Positions 5,187 to 11,297 of a DNA stretch of 11,297 nt are shown piece by piece; the first letter of the stretch is position 1; each line of letters starts with the position of its first letter. The notes below the pieces were generated by a model. The model had not been told where the DNA came from and did no database searches. It saw only the letters and a list, made by a program, of their open reading frames with translations. The stretch comes from Pseudomonadota bacterium (GTDB lineage Bacteria; Myxococcota; Polyangia; Polyangiales; Polyangiaceae). Both the position numbers and the translations under genes were made by a program. Location of the stretch: the NCBI GenBank assembly GCA_023419055.1, contig JAEZYO010000581.1:1-11297 (forward strand), in the 5' to 3' direction.

Positions 5187-6629
5187 CTAGCGCTGCCGCG
5201 CGAGCGCGCGAACGTCGAGCGGGCGCAGCAACGGCGCGCTCACCTCTCGCGTCGCGTTGCGGTCGACCTTGCCGCTCGACGTCAGGGGCAATCGGTCGAG
5301 GAACGCGACCCGGCGCGGCCATTTGAAGGAAGCGAGCTCCGCGGCGACGTGCCGCGCGACCGCCTCATCGCTCGGCGCTTCGCGGGCGACGATGGCGGCC
5401 GCGACCAGCTGCCCCCAGGTGTCATCGGGTACGCCGAACACGCACGCGGCCTCGACGCCCGGCAACGCGAGCAGCGTCTGCTCGATCTCCCTCGGGTACA
5501 CGTTCTCGCCGCCGGTCACGATCAGATCGCTCCTCCGGGTGAACACATGCAGGCGTCCCTGCTCGTCGAAGCGCCCGAGATCGCCCGTGGCGAGGAACCC
5601 ATCCGGGAGAAACGGGTCGGCGTGGGCTCCCACGGGGAAATACCCCGACATCAAGGCGCCGCCCCGCACCTGGATCTCCTCTCCGTCGACACGGACCTCG
5701 AACCCCGACAGCGCTTCACCGGCGCCGTGCTCAGGGGACGGCGGCGTGCCGTACTTCTGAGTCGTGACCTGGGAGCACGCTTCGGTGAGGCCATAGGTGG
5801 TCAACACGGGGACGCCCCGCTGCCGCGCTTCCGAAAGCAGCGAGGCCGGCGCTCCGGCGCCGCCGAGGAGGATGGCGCGCAGGCAAGGCGGCGGAGTCCA
5901 TGGCGGCTCGAGGTCGAGCAACCTTCGCAGCACTGTCGGAACCAGCGACGCGATGGTCACCTGCTCGCGAGCCAGCGTACGGGCCAGGTTGCCGACGTGA
6001 GCGATACCGGCTTCCTCGATCACGACGGTGCGGCGCGCCAGCAAGCATCGAGTCACCACCGACAGCGCGCCCACGTGCGAAAGCGGCAGGCACAGAAGCC
6101 ATCGATCTTCGGCGGTCCAACCCAGATTCCGGGCGCTCGCCTCGGCGGAGGCCAAGAAGGCTCTTCGTGACAGGATGGCGCCCTTGGCTCGACCCGAGGT
6201 CCCGGAGGTGTACAGAACGGCCAGGCAGCGTTCGTTCGAAACCGCGGACGTGACGACGGCCCCGCCCGATGTTCGACCGGCCGCCACGAGCTCGGAATAG
6301 CTAGCTTGGTCGAGGACCACGAGGGGCCGCACCTCCTCGAGGATCGCGCTCCGTTCGCGCTCCGTGAGGCGCGGATGGAGCAACACGAAGGGTTCCCCCA
6401 TCTCGACGAGCGCGAGCAGCAAGTAGATCGTCTCGAGCGAGTTCGACCCGACCAGCGCGACGCGCGGTAGAGTGGCGGTACCGTCGAGACCGAGCCGTCG
6501 CAGACTCGCGATCAAGAGCTCGACCCGCTCTCCGACCTCGGCGAAGGTCACGCGCTCGCCGGACGCCGATGCAATCAGCGCGAGCCGACCTGGGGAGTCG
6601 CTCGCAGCCGCGAGGACCGAGAGGCTCAT
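5187..6629 (-). CDS. menE: Acyl-CoA synthetase, probable o-succinylbenzoate-CoA ligase (MenE)
   Basis: 480 aa. It starts at an ATG overlapping the menD stop as ATGA (6626-6629). This is an ANL-superfamily adenylating enzyme. The phosphate-binding loop is YTSGTSGRAKG (140-150), LPLSHVGAL is at 181-189, the A5 motif is TYGLTEACSQ (278-287), the A7 motif is ATGDLG (347-352), the hinge region is SDLIVTGGENVYP (367-379), and the A10 lysine is K454 in SSGKVDR (451-457). The SQ pair after TEAC is typical of MenE, which activates o-succinylbenzoate with ATP and CoA in menaquinone synthesis. Length is normal for MenE. The menD neighbour supports this call. Because a LuxC-type acyl-CoA reductase heads the operon, a different carboxylic acid substrate feeding LuxC remains possible. 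It is the last gene of the operon. Confidence 0.85.
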   Translation of the reverse strand: MSLSVLAAASDSPGRLALIASASGERVTFAEVGERVELLIASLRRLGLDGTATLPRVALVGSNSLETIYLLLALVEMGEPFVLLHPRLTERERSAILEEVRPLVVLDQASYSELVAAGRTSGGAVVTSAVSNERCLAVLYTSGTSGRAKGAILSRRAFLASAEASARNLGWTAEDRWLLCLPLSHVGALSVVTRCLLARRTVVIEEAGIAHVGNLARTLAREQVTIASLVPTVLRRLLDLEPPWTPPPCLRAILLGGAGAPASLLSEARQRGVPVLTTYGLTEACSQVTTQKYGTPPSPEHGAGEALSGFEVRVDGEEIQVRGGALMSGYFPVGAHADPFLPDGFLATGDLGRFDEQGRLHVFTRRSDLIVTGGENVYPREIEQTLLALPGVEAACVFGVPDDTWGQLVAAAIVAREAPSDEAVARHVAAELASFKWPRRVAFLDRLPLTSSGKVDRNATREVSAPLLRPLDVRALARQR

Positions 6630-8422
6630 CGCTTGACGAGGGCCGTGTTGGTTTGGGTCCAGACCGCCTCGAAGAGCGGCGCCGCACCGTTGTCGGGGAC
6701 CACGGCCTCGATCACGGTGCAACCCGAGGTGCGATAGGCGTGCGAAAGCGCGGCCTCGAGCTGGGTTCGGGTCTCCGCACGGGCATAACGCAGCCCGAAC
6801 CCGCGCGCGGTCGGCTCGACCTCGAGCTGGTGCGGCGTCGTGATGTGCTCGATCACCCGACGCTCCACACCCGCGCAGGCGATCGGCAGCTGGTCGAAGA
6901 TGCGACCGCCGTGATTTTGAATCACCACGATCACGAGCGGCTGATGCTCGACCCGAGCCGCGAGCGCGAGTCCAGACACATCGTGGAAGAAGCTCACGTC
7001 GCCGATCAGCAACCCTACCGGGTGCTCTCCAGCGCAGGCCGAGCCTGCGGCACCGGAGATCAAGCCTTCGATCCCGGCCGCCCCGCGTTGCGAGAGCACC
7101 ACGAGATCCTTCGGCTCGGACGGGGCGAAGGTATCGACCAGGCGGATCGCGTTGCTATTGCCGACGAGCAGCGCCGAGCGATGGGGCGCGGCGTGAACCA
7201 TCGCTCGCGCCGCAGCGGCCTCGTTGAGGGCGTCTCCGTCCGACTCGGCGACTCGAGTCGCCACGCGCGCGCTCTCGTGGTCGGCCGCGCGCCAGAGCTC
7301 GAGCCACGCTGACGTCGCGCCGATTTCACGCGGCCCGAGCCGGTCCGCGAGCTGGCGGGCAGCGTGCTGAACGTCAGCGACCAGGTGCACCGTGGCCCGG
7401 TTGAACGGGTCGTGCCAGCCGTGGGGCGCGAGCACGAGGTTCGGCACGTCGAGGTGCTCGGAGCAGAAGCGTTCGAACCCCGTCGAGACTGGAAAGCCGC
7501 CTATCTGCACGACGAGGTCGGGCCGTGCCTCCCGGCGAAACTCGGCGCTGCGCAAGATCGGGTCGAACGCGTCGACGTACACGCAACCAGCGGGACGCTC
7601 CCCGGCGAAGCGCAGCTGGCTCGCCGCCTCCGCCAGGATCGGAAAGCCAGCGTTCGTGGCGAGCCGAAACAAGGCCTCGCGCGCGGCGCACTGCTGCGCA
7701 GGCGCTGGCCCAGCGATGATCAAGCCGCGGCTCGCGCTGCGGATCGCGCGAACAGCGGTGTCGAGCCCGCTAGCATCGAGCGCGAGCTCCGGCCAATGCA
7801 TCGACGTGATCGGCTCGGCGAGGAGACGAGTCACCGAGCTGCCGAGCTCGCGCCCGTGGTCGGTCCTGGCGGGCATCGGTTCGAGCGGTTTGCGCGCGCG
7901 CCCGTTGATGTGCACGGCCCCCGGGTTCGGCCACTGAGACCGGGCCACGGCCTGGGCCGCGATGCGGCGCACCGAGCGCAGCGCGCCTCCGCTCGCATCG
8001 GGAGTGCCGAGCTCGAAGAACGCGCGCGCGTGATCGCCGAAGAGCTTGATCTGATCGATGGTCTGCGAAGCCCCGCATTGCTGCAGCTCGAGAGGACGAT
8101 CCGCGGTGAGGATCACCACCGGTGTGTACGAGCAGGCGGCCTCGATGACCGCGGGCAGGTAATGCGCTCCAGCCGTACCCGACGTGCAGATCAAGAGACT
8201 CGGCCGGCCGGTGACGCGCGTGAGGCCCAACGCGAAGAAGGCCGCGCCACGCTCGTCCATGGCGTCGTGACAGCGGAGGCGAGAGTTCCTGGCCGCGGCT
8301 ACCACGAACGGGGTCGATCGCGAGCCGGGGCTGATCACCACGTCGGTGATGCCCGCGTCCGCGAGGCTTCCGAGGAGCAGCGTGGCCCAGTCGGTGAGCA
8401 GGTTCTCGGGTGTCGTTGTCAC
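6626..8422 (-). CDS. menD: SEPHCHC synthase (MenD), ThDP-dependent
   Basis: 598 aa from a GTG at 8422 that overlaps the preceding stop as GTGA (8419-8422). AGGGAG lies 8 bases upstream. The frame continues further upstream, but homology begins just after this start. MenD joins 2-oxoglutarate (after decarboxylation) to isochorismate, the first committed step of classical menaquinone synthesis, in the cytosol. Visible motifs are SPGSRSTP (31-38), the ThDP-activating Glu57 in DERGAAFF (56-63), ADRPLELQQCGASQTIDQ (107-124) of the substrate site, NAIRLVD (424-430), QRGAAGIEG (445-453), and the ThDP-binding GD (474-475) through N503 in NHGGRIF. All key residues look intact, so it should be an active enzyme. 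Length is slightly above the E. coli enzyme (556 aa). MenF, MenH and MenC are not in this window. Confidence 0.95.
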   Translation of the reverse strand: MTTTPENLLTDWATLLLGSLADAGITDVVISPGSRSTPFVVAAARNSRLRCHDAMDERGAAFFALGLTRVTGRPSLLICTSGTAGAHYLPAVIEAACSYTPVVILTADRPLELQQCGASQTIDQIKLFGDHARAFFELGTPDASGGALRSVRRIAAQAVARSQWPNPGAVHINGRARKPLEPMPARTDHGRELGSSVTRLLAEPITSMHWPELALDASGLDTAVRAIRSASRGLIIAGPAPAQQCAAREALFRLATNAGFPILAEAASQLRFAGERPAGCVYVDAFDPILRSAEFRREARPDLVVQIGGFPVSTGFERFCSEHLDVPNLVLAPHGWHDPFNRATVHLVADVQHAARQLADRLGPREIGATSAWLELWRAADHESARVATRVAESDGDALNEAAAARAMVHAAPHRSALLVGNSNAIRLVDTFAPSEPKDLVVLSQRGAAGIEGLISGAAGSACAGEHPVGLLIGDVSFFHDVSGLALAARVEHQPLVIVVIQNHGGRIFDQLPIACAGVERRVIEHITTPHQLEVEPTARGFGLRYARAETRTQLEAALSHAYRTSGCTVIEAVVPDNGAAPLFEAVWTQTNTALVKR

Positions 8423-9090
8423 CGGTCGAACTCCCTGTCCTCGAAGAGGCGCGCTAGCGCGTACATCGGCTCGTTGACGCTCGCCCAGGAGGAGAGCTCC
8501 TTCATGGCAGCGAGCCAGCTTTCGATGCGGGGGTACGCCTCGAACCTGCACCCGATCAGGTGCCCGGCGGTCACGAGACAACTCCCGAAATAGTCGGCGA
8601 TGGTCACGGTGTCGCCGGCGACGTAGCGGTTACGGGCGAGGTAGTGAGTATCGAGCAGGCCGAGCCAGACCCTCGCTCTTGCTTTCCCCCACGCGACGGT
8701 GCCGGCGTTGAGCTCATGGGTCGGTCGCCGGTGACGCGGGAACAGCTGCGGAAACACCCAGTTGTGGCCGTACTCGCGCAAAAATTGCGTATTGAACCAG
8801 TCCATCGCCTCGTCGACTCGCGCCCGCCGGCGCAGCTCGCGCGGGTACTCGCGGAGCTCGAACTTCGCAGCCAGGTACTTGAGGATCGCGGAGCTCTCGG
8901 TCAATCGGAAGTCACCGTCTTCCAGCATCGGGACGAGGCGGTTCGGGTTCAAAGCCGTGTATGCATCCTGACGGTGTTCGCCAGCGAGCAGGTCGACGAC
9001 CTGCTCCTTCACCGGGAGCGCGTGCTCGGCGCTGAACAGGCGCACCGGGCGGCACATCGTGGAGGCGGGGTGGATGTAGAGCTTCATCAT
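8419..9090 (-). CDS. Glutathione S-transferase-like protein
   Basis: 223 aa starting at an ATG doublet (9090 or 9087) that overlaps the O-methyltransferase stop (ATGATGA). The N-terminal thioredoxin-like domain (1-78) holds STMCRPV (10-16) at the catalytic-residue position with Cys13, the cis-Pro region NPNRLVPML (48-56), and the glutathione-gamma-Glu-binding ESSAI (65-69). The helical C-terminal domain (about 85-223) contains RYVAGDTVTIADYF (155-168), with the TIAD capping box of GSTs, and YPRIESWL (186-193). Likely roles are glutathione conjugation, isomerisation or thiol-dependent removal of a reactive group. No GST is needed for classical menaquinone synthesis, so its co-translation with menD suggests that a reactive (quinone or enone) intermediate is handled here. 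That role is inferred. Confidence 0.88.
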   Translation of the reverse strand: MMKLYIHPASTMCRPVRLFSAEHALPVKEQVVDLLAGEHRQDAYTALNPNRLVPMLEDGDFRLTESSAILKYLAAKFELREYPRELRRRARVDEAMDWFNTQFLREYGHNWVFPQLFPRHRRPTHELNAGTVAWGKARARVWLGLLDTHYLARNRYVAGDTVTIADYFGSCLVTAGHLIGCRFEAYPRIESWLAAMKELSSWASVNEPMYALARLFEDREFDR

Positions 9091-10253
9091 TTGTATCCGA
9101 AGAACAGCGCCTCGTGCGCAGGCAGCGGAACGGTGCGAAGGTTCTTGAAACCGGCACGAGTCAAGAAGCCGCGAATGCGCGCCGGGCTGAAGAAGCGCCC
9201 GTGTCCGTTGGCCAGAAAGAGGAAGTACGAACTGAAGACGCCGGTCGACACCGGACCGTCTTCGTCGTCGTCGAGCACGGGCGTGTAGACGCACACTGCC
9301 TTACCAGGTTCGAGCGCCTCGTAGGCACGCCGTAGGACCGCGACGCTGCGCTCCTCACCGAAGACACCGAACATGTGGCAGAGCGTGATGCAGTCGAACC
9401 CACGCGGGATCCCGTCCTCCAGAAGGTTGCCGCCTACGGTGTGGAGACGCGCCGCGTGCGGCGATTTTTCGAAGTTGAGACGGGCGAGCTCCACGACCTT
9501 GGGAAAGTCGAACACCGTGACGTCGACGTTGGGATGATGCTTCGCCAGAGCCATGGCCATGCTGCCGCTGCTGCCTCCGACGTCGATAACCTTCTGGAAC
9601 GACGAGAAGGCGGGGTTGGCGGCGACCTCTTCCTTGTTCAGAGAGGTGACGGCCTTCATGAAATCATCGAAGAACGTGAGCTTCTCGGGCTGGAGCGAGA
9701 TGGCCTGGTAGAAGCTCTCGACCTCTCCCAGGGTCTGGTAGAGCCCGATCGGCCGATCTCGTTTGACGGAGTCGAACAACCAGTCCGAAGCTGGCCGCAC
9801 GAGGTGCTCGTTGAAGGCGACCCATTTCACGAAGAAGCCGTCGTTGAACTCGGGTTGGACGATTCGCTCGAGGTACGGATCGTTGTAGAGCTCGTCTCCA
9901 ATGCGGCGGATCAACCCGAGGCTGCCGAGCCCTACGAGCAAGACATCGCAGCTGTGCTCGGTAAGGCCGAGCGCCTCTCGCACCTCGCGCGGCGTGCAGC
10001 CCGGATGCTCCTTCAGGTACGGAAACAGCCTGAGCTCGTACGCCGTGCGCACCATCTGAAACGCGACGTTGCCGAGCAGCGGGACCGAGAGCCGCTCCGG
10101 CCGTGCCAGCAGACTCGCGAGCACGCGCCGTGCCCGCTGCACTGGGCTCCCCGGCGCGGGCAGCGCGTCCGTCAAGGAGCCTACCGGGGCGAGGTCGGCA
10201 ATGAAACGATCGAGCCCGAGCTTCAGACGCTTCAACACGGATGACGACGACAT
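9087..10253 (-). CDS. SAM-dependent O-methyltransferase (Methyltransf_2 type)
   Basis: 388 aa. The ATG at 10253 is preferred over that at 10259 because AAGGGA, which overlaps the stop codon of the upstream luxC-type gene, is 6 bases away from the former and directly abuts the latter. The N-terminal part (about 45-130) is a winged-helix dimerisation domain, with YELRLFPYL, a TPREVREALGL helix-turn-helix-like stretch and GLIRRIGDELYND. The SAM-binding glycine loop is DVGGSSGS (224-231), followed by the acidic residue in TVFDFP (246-251). LCHMFGVFGEE (291-301) lies where plant and bacterial small-molecule O-methyltransferases carry their catalytic His (H293). These features are those of enzymes methylating phenolic or hydroxyl groups of small molecules; the substrate is unknown. 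Ubiquinone/menaquinone C-methyltransferases (UbiE/MenG) are a different, shorter family, so this is not the usual quinone methylase. Confidence 0.88.
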   Translation of the reverse strand: MSSSSVLKRLKLGLDRFIADLAPVGSLTDALPAPGSPVQRARRVLASLLARPERLSVPLLGNVAFQMVRTAYELRLFPYLKEHPGCTPREVREALGLTEHSCDVLLVGLGSLGLIRRIGDELYNDPYLERIVQPEFNDGFFVKWVAFNEHLVRPASDWLFDSVKRDRPIGLYQTLGEVESFYQAISLQPEKLTFFDDFMKAVTSLNKEEVAANPAFSSFQKVIDVGGSSGSMAMALAKHHPNVDVTVFDFPKVVELARLNFEKSPHAARLHTVGGNLLEDGIPRGFDCITLCHMFGVFGEERSVAVLRRAYEALEPGKAVCVYTPVLDDDEDGPVSTGVFSSYFLFLANGHGRFFSPARIRGFLTRAGFKNLRTVPLPAHEALFFGYK

Positions 10254-10263
10254 GCGCATTCCC

Positions 10264-11297
10264 TTAGCGACCGACGTGGGCGACGTCGATGTCGGTCCAT
10301 TGCAAGAGGTCCACGAGATTGAAACGCCCGTCGTGATGCCAGTGAACCGGCGGATAGGTCATCGAGCCGAGCGGGCAGAAGCGAACGACGCCGAGCCGGC
10401 CGAGCCGTTCGGCAAACGAGAGCGCCCGACGCTGATCGAGCGCGTAGCCGACCGTCTGGAGATACGGCTTGATGGGTATGACCAGGGATTCGACCTCGTC
10501 GAGATCCTGCACCGGGCAAATGCGGATGGTCCGGTTGAGACACGAGGCCTGAAAGGTCGCCTCCGGGTCCAGGATGACCGTCCAGTCGGTTCCCGGCGCG
10601 CTCGCGAACAGCTGCACGTCGTCGTTCTCCATCTCCCTGAACTCGTAAGTGGCGCGCATACGATGGATCGCGACGGACTCCGCCGGCGAGATCACGCCGC
10701 GAGGCACGCGACGATTGAACGACTCCATCTCGCGTGCGACCGCCCCGGCAAACGCGCGCGCGGTCGCGCCGTCCGATTCGACGAAGATCACGTGAGGACT
10801 CAAGCAGCCCTGCTGATCGAGGAACGACACGTCGGTCGCCACGCGCCGCGCCGTCTCCTCGTGGGTGTCGTGGGTCAGGCGTTCGCGGCCCACGACACCG
10901 AAGCTCAGCTTGTGGCCGTAAAAGAGCGCGCGGGTCGGCAGCTCGACCTGCGTGGCCAGGTCTTGAATCGTGGCCTCCGAACCGTAGCCGATGACCCAGT
11001 CACTTCCGTTGAAGGCGGCACCCTGCACGTCGCGGTTCCCGCCCTTCCAGTAGACGATCGCGAGGCATTCACCGATCTCCGGTGACACCTCGGCGAGGGT
11101 ACGGGCGAACAGAGAAGGAAACAGCGGCTCCTCCGAAGGCACCTTTCCTAGACTCGCGGACTTGACCAAGAGCGCATAGACGAGGCTGAACGCAGGCAAC
11201 CCGGCCACGTTGCCAGAGAACACATGCGTGACGAGCCTCGGGCCAAAGGCCTTGGACAGACCCGGCAGGCCACGGCGACGCCGAAACCCATCCAAGT
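10264..11297 (-). CDS. LuxC family acyl-CoA reductase (5' end outside window)
   Basis: About 344 residues of the C-terminal part are present; the stop is TAA at 10264-10266 and the reading frame runs off the right edge. LuxC proteins are about 480 aa, so roughly 100-140 N-terminal residues are missing. The family reduces acyl-CoA or acyl-enzyme to aldehyde with NADPH. Counting from the first full codon at 11295: HVFSGNVAGLP (24-34), GYGSEATI (103-110), YGHKLSFGVVG (126-136), the catalytic Cys164 in DQQGCLSPH (160-168), and a C-terminal HWHHDGRFNLVDLLQWTDID (318-337). These are the family's conserved blocks in normal order. No luxA/luxB luciferase genes are present, so this is not a light-producing operon as seen. 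The gene is the most upstream visible member of the operon ending in menE, 10 bases before the O-methyltransferase. The operon promoter lies outside the window. Confidence 0.92.
   Translation of the reverse strand, partial: LDGFRRRRGLPGLSKAFGPRLVTHVFSGNVAGLPAFSLVYALLVKSASLGKVPSEEPLFPSLFARTLAEVSPEIGECLAIVYWKGGNRDVQGAAFNGSDWVIGYGSEATIQDLATQVELPTRALFYGHKLSFGVVGRERLTHDTHEETARRVATDVSFLDQQGCLSPHVIFVESDGATARAFAGAVAREMESFNRRVPRGVISPAESVAIHRMRATYEFREMENDDVQLFASAPGTDWTVILDPEATFQASCLNRTIRICPVQDLDEVESLVIPIKPYLQTVGYALDQRRALSFAERLGRLGVVRFCPLGSMTYPPVHWHHDGRFNLVDLLQWTDIDVAHVGR

Noticed and set aside
5349..6170. Plus-strand open frame (273 codons) opposite menE
   Set aside because: Shadow of menE, which has all adenylation motifs.
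7364..8593. Long plus-strand open frame (409 codons) opposite menD
   Set aside because: It is the antisense shadow of a clear menD gene in high-GC DNA; its translation is Arg-rich without motifs or a ribosome site.
9091..9294. Longer N-terminus for the GST-like protein
   Set aside because: The extra 68 residues are Arg-rich, lie inside the methyltransferase gene, and GST homology starts at the ATG doublet at 9090/9087.
9375..10244. Plus-strand open frame (289 codons) opposite the O-methyltransferase
   Set aside because: Antisense shadow; composition dominated by E/R/V/L with no recognisable domain.
10069..11085. Plus-strand open frame (338 codons) opposite the methyltransferase and luxC-type genes
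   Set aside because: It spans two genuine minus-strand genes and their junction; antisense shadow with no family features.
10264..11297. Bioluminescence (lux) operon
   Set aside because: Only a LuxC-family reductase is present; no luciferase subunits or luxE are seen, and its neighbours are unrelated to light production.

Overview
High-GC DNA with long overlapping shadow frames and tightly packed operons. A small secreted protein (about 3311-3727) ends in a Gly-Cys / hydrophobic / poly-Arg tail of the MYXO-CTERM type, and a menaquinone-type menD-menE pair is present. Together these point to a myxobacterium or relative (phylum Myxococcota); the genus cannot be told from the sequence. No tRNA, rRNA, CRISPR array, insertion sequence or phage gene is visible.

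Layout. (1) 1-376: no convincing intact gene, but a Cys-rich open stretch in one frame and a protein-like stretch in another hint at a decayed gene. (2) 377-2132, plus strand: a two-gene operon overlapping by 20 bases, a DUF2167-type exported/membrane protein followed by a site-2 (M50) intramembrane metalloprotease. It ends at a hairpin shared with the convergent SDR gene. (3) 2198-2890, minus strand: a short-chain dehydrogenase-like protein whose catalytic Tyr and Lys positions are Ile and Asn. (4) 2891-3310: a divergent intergenic region with a well-spaced sigma-54-like promoter and a 9-bp direct repeat whose copies start exactly 42 bp apart. (5) 3311-5174, plus strand: a tight operon of the MYXO-CTERM protein, a polytopic membrane protein with many histidines, and a small four-helix membrane protein with buried acidic residues. 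(6) 5187-11297, minus strand: a five-gene operon read from the right edge, luxC-type acyl-CoA reductase (5' end outside the window) - O-methyltransferase - glutathione S-transferase-like protein - menD - menE. Its last three junctions are stop/start overlaps.

The most interesting system is the last. MenD makes SEPHCHC from isochorismate and 2-oxoglutarate, and MenE activates o-succinylbenzoate, so both belong to classical menaquinone synthesis. An acyl-CoA reductase, a small-molecule O-methyltransferase and a GST co-translated with them are not part of that pathway. The operon may therefore make or tailor a menaquinone-pathway-derived compound, or the ligase and LuxC may act together as a two-part carboxylic acid reductase. 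This is inference from gene order; the genes to the right of the window would decide it. The second point of interest is the sigma-54-like promoter in front of the MYXO-CTERM/membrane-protein operon, suggesting regulated expression of a secreted substrate with two dedicated membrane partners.
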